A DNA stretch of 35,840 bases from JAIVHA01 sp965367295 (GTDB lineage Bacteria > Pseudomonadota > Gammaproteobacteria > DSM-19610): positions 1 through 35,840 of the forward strand of contig CBDUHN010000036.1 of NCBI GenBank assembly GCA_965367295.1, given 5' to 3'. The notes beneath the pieces are model-generated. The model ran no database searches and was not told the DNA's origin. It saw only the letters and a list, made by a program, of their open reading frames with translations. A program made the position numbers and the translations under genes. The stretch's first letter is position 1. The number at the start of each line of letters is the position of its first letter. Shown in pieces: positions 15,874 to 23,922 of this stretch.

Positions 15874-17298
15874 TTACTTATGCTTGACGTCCAGCTTATC
15901 AACCGTATCGAATTCGAACTTGATCTCTTTCCAGGTTTCCATTGCGATCTTGAGCTCGGGGCTGGATTTGGCAGCATTGGTAAGAATGTCCTTACCTTCC
16001 TTCTCAAGCTCACGACCGGAGTTACGGGCTTCGACACAGGCCTCGACCGCAACACGGTTGGCAGCAGCACCGGCAGCGTTACCCCAGGGGTGACCCAGCG
16101 TACCACCACCGAACTGCAGCACGGAGTCATCGCCGAAGATGTTAACCAGTGCCGGCATGTGCCAGACGTGAATACCACCGGAAGCCACCGGCAGAACGCC
16201 CGGCATGGAGCCCCAATCCTGGTCAAAGAACAGGCCACGTGAACGGTCTTCCTTGATGAAGGAATCTCGCATGGTGTCAATCCAGCCCAGGGTGGCATCG
16301 CGGTCACCTTCCAGCTTGCCGACCACGGTACCGGAGTGCAGGTGGTCACCACCGGACAGACGCAGAATCTTGGTCAGCACACGGAAGTGGATACCGTGAT
16401 GGGGGTTGCGGTCAAGCACGGCGTGCATTGCGCGGTGAATGTGCAGCAACATGCCGTTGTCCTGACACCACTGGGCCAGCTGGGTGTTGGCCGACAGGCC
16501 GCCAGTCAGGTAGTCGTGCATGATGATCGGGGCGCCGATTTCCTTGGCATACTCGGCACGACGCATCATTTCATCCGCGGTCGGTGCGGTGACGTTCAGG
16601 TAGTGACCCTTGCGCTCGCCGGTTTCGGCTTCGGCCTTGTGGATGGCTTCCATCACGAAGTCGAAGCGGTGGCGCCAGCGCATGAAGGGCTGGGAGTTGA
16701 CGTTCTCGTCGTCCTTGGTGAAGTCCAGGCCACCGCGCAGACCTTCGTAGCAGGCGCGGCCGTAGTTCTTGGCGGACAGACCCAGTTTCGGCTTGATGGT
16801 GCAACCCAGCAGCGGACGACCATACTTGTTCATGATGTCGCGCTCGACCTGGATACCCTGTGGCGGACCATTACAGGTCATCACGTAGGCAACCGGGAAG
16901 CGGATGTCTTCCAGACGCAGGGCACGCAGCGCCTTGAAGCCGAAAACGTTACCGACCAGAGAGGTCAGTACGTTTACCACGGAACCCTCTTCGAACAGGT
17001 CGATCGGGTAGGCCACGAAAGCGTAGAAACAGGTATCGTCGCCCGGCACGTCTTCGATGGCGTAGGCACGACCCTTGTAGTAGTCCAGGTCGGTCAGCAG
17101 GTCGGTCCACACTGTGGTCCAGGTGCCGGTGGAAGACTCGGCTGCTACTGCGGCAGCCACTTCTTCACGGGGCACACCCGCCTGGGGGGTGATCTTGAAG
17201 CATGCCAGGATGTCGGTGTCCTTGGGCGTGTAATCGGGCATCCAGTATGTTTCCCGGTATTCTTTCACACCGGCGTTGTATGTCTTATTTCCAGCCAT
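15874..17298 (-). CDS. cbbL: RuBisCO large subunit, form IA
   Basis: A 474-residue catalytic subunit. The ATG at 17298 is chosen because AAGGAG precedes it; an in-frame start at 17337 would add 13 atypical residues. It fixes CO2 onto ribulose 1,5-bisphosphate. Active-site segments are GCTIKPKLGLS (catalytic lysine near 169), GGLDFTKDDE at 189-198 (carbamylated Lys 195, metal ligands Asp 197 and Glu 198), HRAMHAV, and the loop 6 motif SGTVVGKLEGDRD near residue 330. The N-terminus and overall sequence fit form IA. With cbbQ and cbbO downstream and no carboxysome genes, it belongs to the cytoplasmic IAq group. A 427-base divergent promoter region lies upstream. Confidence 0.98.
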   Translation of the reverse strand: MAGNKTYNAGVKEYRETYWMPDYTPKDTDILACFKITPQAGVPREEVAAAVAAESSTGTWTTVWTDLLTDLDYYKGRAYAIEDVPGDDTCFYAFVAYPIDLFEEGSVVNVLTSLVGNVFGFKALRALRLEDIRFPVAYVMTCNGPPQGIQVERDIMNKYGRPLLGCTIKPKLGLSAKNYGRACYEGLRGGLDFTKDDENVNSQPFMRWRHRFDFVMEAIHKAEAETGERKGHYLNVTAPTADEMMRRAEYAKEIGAPIIMHDYLTGGLSANTQLAQWCQDNGMLLHIHRAMHAVLDRNPHHGIHFRVLTKILRLSGGDHLHSGTVVGKLEGDRDATLGWIDTMRDSFIKEDRSRGLFFDQDWGSMPGVLPVASGGIHVWHMPALVNIFGDDSVLQFGGGTLGHPWGNAAGAAANRVAVEACVEARNSGRELEKEGKDILTNAAKSSPELKIAMETWKEIKFEFDTVDKLDVKHK

Positions 17299-17725
17299 TT
17301 TTGACTCCTTCTGTACAGCGGATACAGAGTTGAACAATCAACCGCCTAGCCTTGCGTCTGCCTCAATTACCGGCCCAGCTCGGTCAGGCGGCGTACGGGA
17401 TTCGATGTTGGAAATGCATACTACCAGCACCAATCATAAAGAACAGTCAATAAATATGATCATATTAATAACGAATGCTTATATTTAATCCGTGGCGTGA
17501 ACATAATGAATAGCACAGGATCCACCCCTTGCTAGCATGCCCGCCCGGCATCACCTTAGAAATTACACCCCCATAATAAATACAGTCACTTATGAGTTTT
17601 TTTCCTCTCCGCCGCCGCCATCGGGAATACATTCCCGCGTTTCACCATCTAGACATTGATACCAGAGGCATATCCAGTGCCCACGTTAACGAGGAGAACC
17701 TGCATCCATTTCCGGGGGAACTGTA
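17299..17725. promoter_or_regulatory. cbbL / pstS-like divergent promoter region with nested palindromes
   Basis: This gap serves cbbL on the minus strand and the PstS-like gene on the plus strand. It includes a perfect 14-bp palindrome, AATATGATCATATT at 17453-17466, and an overlapping wider inverted repeat, TAAATAT at 17451-17457 with ATATTTA at 17481-17487. CbbR binds inverted T-rich/A-rich half sites upstream of cbbL in other Proteobacteria, so these are the best candidates here. The AT-rich core lies about 150-190 bases upstream of the cbbL start codon. The region from 17520 to 17720 shows no further obvious structure. Confidence 0.55.
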
Positions 17726-18628
17726 ATGCCGCACCGATGGTCCGTAGTCATAATCCGTTTTTTCTGCCTGCTCATCCTCGCCGGCACTCTCGCCACCGAG
17801 CCAGCCCGCGCAAACAGTAATATCACCCTGACCTGGGTGGGCTGCGGCATCAGCAAAAAGGCCTATGTCGCCGAAATCGCGGCCGCCTATGAAAAGCACA
17901 CCGGCATCCGGATCGACATTGATGGCGGAGGTGCCACCAAGGGCATACGCCAGGTCTCCAGCGGTGCAACCGACATTGGCGGCTCCTGTCGCTTCAAACT
18001 GCCCAGCGAGGAAAGCGAGCAGCACGCCACCCTGGTACCCGTCGCGTGGGATGCCCTTGCCGTGATCGCCCATCCCGACAACCCCGTCGAAGACCTCAAC
18101 ATGCAACAGGTACGGGATATCTACCTCGGCCGGATCACCAACTGGAAGGAACTCGGTGGCCACGATGCGCCATTACGCCTGCTCGTGCGCAAGGGCAAGA
18201 TCTCCGGGGTTGGGCGCACCATACGCAAGCTGATCTTTGCTGACTACGATCAGGAATTTGTGGCCGCAGAAATCTTCGACTCTACCGGACCACTCGAACA
18301 GGCCGTGGAAAAAGACACCAATGCCATTGCCATCACCGGCATCAGCAGTGCCCGCAAGCGCAACGTGAAACTCCTGAACCTGAATGGTAAGGAACCCAGC
18401 TACGAAAACATCAAGAATGGTGATTACCTGCTCTACCGACCACTATATCTCGCTTATAACAGCAGCAATCCGAATGCCGAAGAGGTGAAAAAATTCATCC
18501 AGTTCATCCACGGCCGAGAGGGACAGGATGTGTTGCGCCGTAACGGCACGGTACCTTACCTGGAAGGCATCAGCCTGATACGCAAGAAGATCCAGCAGAC
18601 TCGCGATGCTCGTGAACGGGGGCTCTGA
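17726..18628 (+). CDS. PstS-like phosphate-family periplasmic substrate-binding protein
   Basis: A 300-residue secreted protein with a signal peptide (hydrophobic residues 8-20, cleavage likely after ARA near 29). The mature part shows the PBP-like phosphate-binding fold: LTWVGCGISKK, DIDGGGATKGIRQVSSGATDIGGS (phosphate-loop type), a VPVAWDALAVIAHPDNPV strand, LNMQQVRDIYLGRITNWKEL and GVGRTIRKL. Standard PstS proteins contain the same INWKEVGG-type and TG-G-T segments, so phosphate or a related oxyanion is the likely ligand. No pstCAB genes follow, so it stands alone. Divergent to cbbL, it may link phosphate supply to carbon fixation, which is inference. Confidence 0.8.
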   Translation: MPHRWSVVIIRFFCLLILAGTLATEPARANSNITLTWVGCGISKKAYVAEIAAAYEKHTGIRIDIDGGGATKGIRQVSSGATDIGGSCRFKLPSEESEQHATLVPVAWDALAVIAHPDNPVEDLNMQQVRDIYLGRITNWKELGGHDAPLRLLVRKGKISGVGRTIRKLIFADYDQEFVAAEIFDSTGPLEQAVEKDTNAIAITGISSARKRNVKLLNLNGKEPSYENIKNGDYLLYRPLYLAYNSSNPNAEEVKKFIQFIHGREGQDVLRRNGTVPYLEGISLIRKKIQQTRDARERGL

Positions 18629-18644
18629 ACGTCACACCAATAAA

Positions 18645-18675
18645 AAAGGGGCTGACTTTTCAGGTCAGCCCCTTT
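18645..18675. terminator. Bidirectional hairpin terminator between the PstS-like and YkgJ genes
   Basis: A perfect 12-bp stem (18645-18656 with 18664-18675) with a seven-base loop, flanked on the left by A bases. It follows the PstS-like gene by 16 bases on the plus strand and the YkgJ-type gene by 24 bases on the minus strand, where the tail is a T-run, so it likely serves both convergent genes. Confidence 0.85.
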
Positions 18676-18699
18676 GCGGTTGTCTAGCCTGCCCGTGGA

Positions 18700-19596
18700 T
18701 CAATCAAACGTCGGGGCATCGAAAGCCGCCTCCCGGGCCACAAACGGCGACGGCAATGCCTCGCTTTCCCTCATCTGCTGTTTACGCTTGAGCCTATTCT
18801 CATAGGCTTCGTCCTTCATGGGGATCGACTGCTCCCCGAACAGCACCTGCAACAGGAATTGATAGCTGAAGGTAAGTAGCGCCAGATCGTCTTTATATAA
18901 TGCCTGCAGCTCATCCTCGCTCAGATCATACGCCTCGAGGAAGCCAGCACTTTTGGTGAACTCGCGGAAGCGATCCAGATCGTAGCTGGCCATGAAAAAC
19001 AACTGACGACTGAGCTTCGACGGCGTGCCAATAGAGGGGCCTGCAGATTTCATCTTCAGGACCATCTGGCGCCAGCCACGGGAATACTCATCGTATTCCT
19101 CGACACCTTGTTCCTTACGGTAATCCTTGATGGTGATTTCGCGTGACTCTTCGTGGCCGAGACAATGCTTCTCACGCACCATTACATAGGAAGCGGAATC
19201 GGTATACTCATCGGCGCGACGCAGGGACAACAGCCCCACCGGATAATAACGACAGGCCGTGGGGCGATCGCCGTAAACACTACATCCTTCCTCGGTCATG
19301 AACTGGCACTGGGTGGTACCCTCCAATGGCAGCATCTTCACACCGGGCATTCCATCCTTGGCAAACTCAAAGGGTTCGGTGTACTTGAGCAGGAACTCCG
19401 AGGAACTGATGCCGAGATGGTTTTTCAACCGCAGGATATCGTAAGGCGTAAGTGCGATATCGATGGACTTGCAACAGGCATTGAAACACTCGACATCCTT
19501 GTGACAGCGGAACTGGATCACATGGTCTTCAGTGAACTGCTCCGGGGTAACCGGGCTGCTGGCAAAAGGGGATGAACCAATGTTGATATCGACCAT
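18700..19596 (-). CDS. YkgJ-family cysteine-cluster protein
   Basis: A 298-residue protein with CGAGGT eight bases before the ATG. The N-terminal part holds the family's metal-binding cluster: FRCHKDVECFNACC with Cys 31, 37, 41 and 42, then CQFMTEEGCSVYGDRPTACRYYP. Such CxxxCxxCC-type proteins are thought to bind zinc or iron-sulfur clusters. The C-terminal half is helical and unfamiliar and makes this longer than the simplest YkgJ proteins. Proteins of this type are often found next to sulfur-oxidation genes; here it lies directly downstream of aprA on the same strand but behind its own terminator. Substrate and partner are not known. Confidence 0.75.
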   Translation of the reverse strand: MVDINIGSSPFASSPVTPEQFTEDHVIQFRCHKDVECFNACCKSIDIALTPYDILRLKNHLGISSSEFLLKYTEPFEFAKDGMPGVKMLPLEGTTQCQFMTEEGCSVYGDRPTACRYYPVGLLSLRRADEYTDSASYVMVREKHCLGHEESREITIKDYRKEQGVEEYDEYSRGWRQMVLKMKSAGPSIGTPSKLSRQLFFMASYDLDRFREFTKSAGFLEAYDLSEDELQALYKDDLALLTFSYQFLLQVLFGEQSIPMKDEAYENRLKRKQQMRESEALPSPFVAREAAFDAPTFD

Positions 19597-19734
19597 GACA
19601 GGTACCTCGGGACTACATGATTACCGCACGATAACGGGATTGCCACCCCGCTTCTACCCTCGATGAAGTGTGGGTGTCGGCAGCGGAAGATGAACTCCCA
19701 TTATCGATAAATTCATATTTATAGGGTACTGAAT

Positions 19735-19766
19735 AAAAAGGTCCGGGTGTCGGCGACACCCGGACC
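19735..19766 (-). terminator. Intrinsic terminator after aprA
   Basis: GGTCCGGGTGTCG at 19740-19752 is reverse-complementary to 19754-19766, a 13-bp perfect repeat with a minimal loop, and on the minus strand it is followed by five T bases (19735-19739). It lies 25 bases past the aprA stop and ends the sat-aprB-aprA message before the YkgJ-type gene. Confidence 0.88.
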
Positions 19767-19791
19767 TCATTCCATTACTGCTCGCGACTAC

Positions 19792-21774
19792 TTACTTGAA
19801 CAGCTTGGACTTGTCGACCAGATCCATGTGGGCGCGCTTGAACACGGTCCACTTGTGGGTGGTCTTGTCATAGACGGAGTTCACAAAGCACTTCCAGTTT
19901 TCCTCGTCGACGAAGTTCTTGTCGGCGCGGTAGTAGAAGCCCGGGTAACGGGATTCTTCACGGAACTGGATGTGTTTCATGTGCGCTTCCGCGGTCAGGA
20001 TGCGGTGATAGTTTTCCCAGGCACGCAGCAGTTCATGCAGGTCCTTGGCACGCATCTTGGCAGCGTCTTCCTTCAGCATCTCCAGCTTTTCTTCCGCCAC
20101 CTGCAGCATGTGTGCGTTGGTGGTGTAGTAGGTGGCGACACCGGCTACGTACTCATCCATGATCTTCTGCAGACGGAACTGCAGCATCTTGGGAGTGATG
20201 TAGTTCGGGTTGACGTCGATCGCGGTGGTGTAGTCCTTGAACTCGAGGTAGGTCTTCACCGGCTGATAGATTTCAGCCACCAGCTGGTCCACGGGGGTAT
20301 CCAGCTCGGGTTTCCAGTCCTTGTTATCCAGGGCAAACTTGACCATGGACTTGGCACACATGCGACCTTCCGCGTGCGAGCCGGAAGAGAACTTGTGACC
20401 GGAAGCACCCACGCCGTCACCGGCAGTGAACAGACCCTTGACGGTGGTCATGGAGCGGTAGCCCCAGTTCCAGCCCTTGGGCAGATGTTCGGGAACACCA
20501 TCCATCTTCTCGTCACCGGGAGCACCCACGTCGGTCGGACCGGATACCCAGATGCCGCAGCAACCGGAGTGTGAACCCAGCAGGTAGGGTTCGGTGGGCA
20601 TCAGCTCGGAGTTCTTTTTCTCCGGTTCGATGTTCTCACCTACCCAGATACCACACTGGCCGACACACATGTCGAGGAAGTCTTCCCAGGCCTCGGCTTC
20701 GAGGTGCTTCACTTCGCGCGGCGTCAGGGTTTCACGCAGGTTGGCAAGGGCGGTCACGGTGTCCATATAGATGGGACCACGGCCTTCCTTCATTTCCTTG
20801 AGCATGAGGTGGTTACGTAGGCAGGAAGCGGGAACAGCCGCCTGGCCATAGGGAGGATAGTCGTTCAGCAGTTCCTTGTTGCGCTGCATGTAGACTTCGC
20901 CGAAGGCGTTGGTGGCCTGCGACTTGAACAGCAGGAACCAGGCGCCAACCGGGCCGTAACCATCCTTGAAGCGGGCGGGTACGAAGCGGTTTTCCATCAT
21001 GGTCAGTTCTGCGCCGGCTTCAGCAGCCATGGCGTAGGTAGAACCGGCATTCCAGACGGGGTACCAGGCACGACCGGTACCTTCACCCACGGAACGGGGA
21101 CGGAAGATGTTCACGCAGCCGCCGGCAGCAAGCAGGCAGGCCTTGAACTTGTACACCACCACCTTGTGATCACGGGTGGAGAAGCCGACTGCACCGGCTA
21201 CACGGTTCGGATCGTTCTTGTCGTTGACCAGCTTGACGATGAAGATACGCTCTTCGATGTTGTCGATGCCGATGGCCTTTTTGGCAGCTTCCGCGACGAT
21301 CCACTTGTAGGATTCGCCGTTGATCATGATCTGCCATTTGCCGGAACGCACGGGCTTACCGCCATCTTTCAGCGGGGTAAGGCCCTTGGAACCGTCATGA
21401 CGCTCACCGTTTTCGTCGGTCTTCCAGATGGGCAGACCCCATTCTTCGAACAGATGCACGGATTCGTCCACGTGGCGGCCCAGGTCATAGGCCAGGTCAT
21501 CACGGGTGATACCCATCAGGTCGTTAGAGACCATACGGGCATAATCAGCGGGATCCTGCTCGGTGCCGATATAGGTGTTGATCGCGGACAGACCCTGTGC
21601 CACTGCACCGGAACGATCCATCGCGGCCTTGTCGACCAGCTTGATCTTCAGGTCGGTGCCTTCGGCCCAGCGCATGATTTCAAATGCGGCGCCACAACAT
21701 GCCATGCCACCACCGATCAGGAGGATGTCGACTTCTTGTTCGACGACCTCAGGATTTCCAAATTCTCCTGCCAT
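19792..21774 (-). CDS. aprA: Adenylylsulfate (APS) reductase alpha subunit, flavoprotein
   Basis: A 660-residue FAD subunit with GAGGT in front of the ATG. In sulfur oxidisers AprA runs in reverse, combining sulfite and AMP to give APS and passing two electrons to AprB. The FAD-binding Rossmann start is VDILLIGGGMACCGAAFE near residues 15-32, followed by LSAINTYIGTEQDPADYA. The active-site region reads YLLGSHSGCCGIWVSGP, and FTAGDGVGASGHKFSSGSHAEG completes the flavin site. The sequence matches reverse-acting AprA of phototrophic and chemotrophic Gammaproteobacteria. It is the last gene of the sat-aprB-aprA operon. The QmoABC or AprM partner that carries the electrons onward is not in this window. 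Confidence 0.97.
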   Translation of the reverse strand: MAGEFGNPEVVEQEVDILLIGGGMACCGAAFEIMRWAEGTDLKIKLVDKAAMDRSGAVAQGLSAINTYIGTEQDPADYARMVSNDLMGITRDDLAYDLGRHVDESVHLFEEWGLPIWKTDENGERHDGSKGLTPLKDGGKPVRSGKWQIMINGESYKWIVAEAAKKAIGIDNIEERIFIVKLVNDKNDPNRVAGAVGFSTRDHKVVVYKFKACLLAAGGCVNIFRPRSVGEGTGRAWYPVWNAGSTYAMAAEAGAELTMMENRFVPARFKDGYGPVGAWFLLFKSQATNAFGEVYMQRNKELLNDYPPYGQAAVPASCLRNHLMLKEMKEGRGPIYMDTVTALANLRETLTPREVKHLEAEAWEDFLDMCVGQCGIWVGENIEPEKKNSELMPTEPYLLGSHSGCCGIWVSGPTDVGAPGDEKMDGVPEHLPKGWNWGYRSMTTVKGLFTAGDGVGASGHKFSSGSHAEGRMCAKSMVKFALDNKDWKPELDTPVDQLVAEIYQPVKTYLEFKDYTTAIDVNPNYITPKMLQFRLQKIMDEYVAGVATYYTTNAHMLQVAEEKLEMLKEDAAKMRAKDLHELLRAWENYHRILTAEAHMKHIQFREESRYPGFYYRADKNFVDEENWKCFVNSVYDKTTHKWTVFKRAHMDLVDKSKLFK

Positions 21775-21818
21775 TTTCTAATACCTCTAGATTGTACTTT
21801 ATACGGTTACAGTGGCAC

Positions 21819-22286
21819 TTAGAGTGCGATCAGCTCACTGCGATCTCCGGCACGGAAGCCGTTTTCATCGTTGAAGAAGCCGATCTCTTCGATCTTGGAC
21901 ATGTCCGCAGAGGGCTTGCCGGCATAAGGATCGATGGAGCCTTCCGGGGTGGTGCGAATCGGGAACTTGAAACGCTTCATGGTGCCGTTGCGGAACTTGA
22001 TGGTCCACATGATGGAGTCAGAACCACGCAGGGGCTGCACAGAACCGCCCAGGGGTACGATGTCCGCATAATGACGGCATTCAATAGCCTGCTGCGGGCA
22101 GATCTTCACGCAGGAGTAGCACTCCCAGCACTGCTCAGGCTCCTGGTTGAAGGCGCGCATGGCATGGCCGGTTTCAGAACCGTCCTTGTCGAGCTTCATC
22201 AGGTCGTGGGGGCAGATGTACATGCAAGCGGTCTTATCCTGACCCTTGCAGCCATCGCACTTGTCGGTACGTACAAATGTTGGCAT
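21819..22286 (-). CDS. aprB: APS reductase beta subunit, two [4Fe-4S] ferredoxin-like
   Basis: A 155-residue electron-transfer subunit. Cluster ligands are visible as Cys 10, 13, 21 and 25 (KCDGCKGQ, CMYICPHD) and Cys 53, 56, 59 and 63 (QCWECYSCVKICPQQ), two [4Fe-4S] clusters. The C-terminal tail (PIRTTPEGSIDPYAGKPS, then ENGFRAGD) wraps around AprA in the known structures. The gene lies 77 bases after sat and 44 bases before aprA, the usual order. The length is normal for AprB. Confidence 0.97.
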   Translation of the reverse strand: MPTFVRTDKCDGCKGQDKTACMYICPHDLMKLDKDGSETGHAMRAFNQEPEQCWECYSCVKICPQQAIECRHYADIVPLGGSVQPLRGSDSIMWTIKFRNGTMKRFKFPIRTTPEGSIDPYAGKPSADMSKIEEIGFFNDENGFRAGDRSELIAL

Positions 22287-22363
22287 GGTATTTCTCCGTC
22301 TAATGTTTTACTGCAGTCAATCTTCCCGGTGCCGGAGTTACACAGCGCCGGACTCTAGAGTCG

Positions 22364-23581
22364 TTATTTGGCCGAATGGCCACTCAGCTTGATCTCGACC
22401 TTGTCCTCTTCCTTGATGCTACCGTAATAGGCGCGCAGGATCTCCAGGACTTCGGGGCGTGAGAACTTGCTGGATACACCCTCGCCTTCGGACAACGCCT
22501 TGCGCAGCTTGGTACCCGACAGCAGGATACGGTCAGCCGCTTCATGCGGGCAGGTCTTCATGGATGCCATGCCGTCGCACTTGTCGCACCAGAAGGTCCA
22601 GTCGATCTTCAGCGGCTGGGTTTCCAGGGCATCGGCGGAGATTTCATCAAAGATGTGGTGGGCGTCAAAGGGACCGTAGTAGTCACCCACACCGGCGTGG
22701 TCGCGACCGACGATCTGGTGCGAGCAACCGTAGTTCTGGCGAAACAGGGCGTGCAGCAGAGCTTCGCGGGGACCTGCATACCGCATGTCCAGCGGGTAAC
22801 CCGCCTGGATCACGGTGTTCTTGGCGAAATACTTTTCGATCAACACCCCAATGGCCTTGCTGCGCACTTCCGCCGGGATATCGCCGGGCTTGAGCTTGCC
22901 GAGCAGGGAATGGATCAAAACGCCATCCAGGGTTTCCACGGCGATCTTCGCCAGGTACTCATGGGAGCGATGCATGGGGTTACGGGTCTGGAAGGCGGCG
23001 ATGGATTTCCAGCCGCGCTTTTCGAACTCGGCGCGGGTCTGCGCCGGGGTCATGAACTGGTCGCCATATTCCTCGGGGAAACCACCCTGGGAAAGGACCT
23101 TGATGGGGCCAGCCAGGTTCACATCACCCTGCGCCATCACCATCTTCACGCCCGGGTGCTCTTCGTCGGTGGTCTTATAGACCATCATGCACTCGTGCGC
23201 CTTGTCGATACTGTACTTCTCGGTCACCTTCATGGTACCGAGGATTTCGTCGCGCTCGGGATCAAAGAGGGCAACATCGTCGCCTTCCTTCAGCGCCTTG
23301 GCAGTGACCTCGTCGGTGGAAACGGTGACGGGAATGGGCCAGAACAGACCATTGGCCATTTTCATGCCGTCGCAGACCCCCTGCCAATCCGAGTGGGTCA
23401 TAAAACCTTCGAGGGGGGTGAAGCCACCGATGCCCATCATAATGATGTCGCCGGCCTCACGAGAGGAAACATTCACTTTGGGCAGGCCCGCGGCACGCTG
23501 TTTTTCAGCGGCAAGCGCGTCCCCTTCCAGCAGCAGTGGCTTCAGATCGCCTCCACCATGGGGTTTCACTAGGCTCGACAT
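22364..23581 (-). CDS. sat: Dissimilatory ATP sulfurylase
   Basis: A 405-residue enzyme from the ATG at 23581, which has AAGGAG five to six bases upstream; the in-frame start at 23599 is less likely. It converts APS and pyrophosphate to ATP and sulfate, giving substrate-level phosphorylation. Landmarks are QTRNPMHRSHEYL (the HxxH nucleotide-binding motif), GRDHAGVGDYYGPFDAHHIF, and WCDKCDGMASMKTCPHE, a Cys-containing metal-binding insert of the dissimilatory type. The C-terminus is short, without a fused APS kinase. Operon position with aprBA confirms a respiratory, not assimilatory, role. Confidence 0.96.
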   Translation of the reverse strand: MSSLVKPHGGGDLKPLLLEGDALAAEKQRAAGLPKVNVSSREAGDIIMMGIGGFTPLEGFMTHSDWQGVCDGMKMANGLFWPIPVTVSTDEVTAKALKEGDDVALFDPERDEILGTMKVTEKYSIDKAHECMMVYKTTDEEHPGVKMVMAQGDVNLAGPIKVLSQGGFPEEYGDQFMTPAQTRAEFEKRGWKSIAAFQTRNPMHRSHEYLAKIAVETLDGVLIHSLLGKLKPGDIPAEVRSKAIGVLIEKYFAKNTVIQAGYPLDMRYAGPREALLHALFRQNYGCSHQIVGRDHAGVGDYYGPFDAHHIFDEISADALETQPLKIDWTFWCDKCDGMASMKTCPHEAADRILLSGTKLRKALSEGEGVSSKFSRPEVLEILRAYYGSIKEEDKVEIKLSGHSAK

Positions 23582-23922
23582 GAGACTCCTTCCATACAAG
23601 GTATATAGTGGTTATTACTGACTGCAGCGCTTTTTTGAGGCTTGCAACACCCCCGTCCAGCTCGGGGATGCCTACCATAGAGGGTACAAATCGGAATTCC
23701 AAACAGTTTTATCTTTCCCACGCATAAGCCCACCTTATTTGAGAGCAGGATCATCAGCTTGTTGATTTTCATTGATTTGAATCAATTCAAGTATTAGCAT
23801 ATTATAATATTTTATACAGCTTTTATCTTTGCTAATTGGCATTCGACTACGCTCCCGAGTACGATTCTCACCCTTTCCCTTTGTCACCATCACCAGTCGT
23901 TTGACGGCGTTAGGAAATCGTT
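23582..23922. promoter_or_regulatory. sat / soeA divergent promoter region with an FNR-type box
   Basis: This 341-base gap controls both sulfite-oxidation routes. TTGATTTGAATCAA at 23771-23784 matches the FNR/ANR consensus TTGAT-N4-ATCAA exactly, about 138 bases from the soeA start and 189 from the sat start. Next to it is an exact TATAAT at 23802-23807 on the soeA side inside a 12-bp palindrome (23798-23809). The centre of the FNR-like box is 24.5 bases from that hexamer, closer than a standard class II site (about 29.5), so it may act with another -10 or as a repressor site. The part from 23600 to 23750 shows nothing else clear. Confidence 0.6.

Noticed and set aside
15433..17298. Carboxysome-associated RuBisCO
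   Set aside because: No csoS2, shell or carbonic anhydrase genes follow; cbbQ and cbbO do, as in cytoplasmic form IA operons.
16336..17304. 322-residue open frame on the plus strand
   Set aside because: It is antisense to cbbL, which is one of the best-supported genes in the window.
19747..20574. 275-residue open frame on the plus strand
   Set aside because: It begins inside the aprA terminator and is antisense to the aprA 3' end.
22544..23572. 342-residue open frame on the plus strand
   Set aside because: It is antisense to sat; the sat reading has the HxxH and metal-site motifs.
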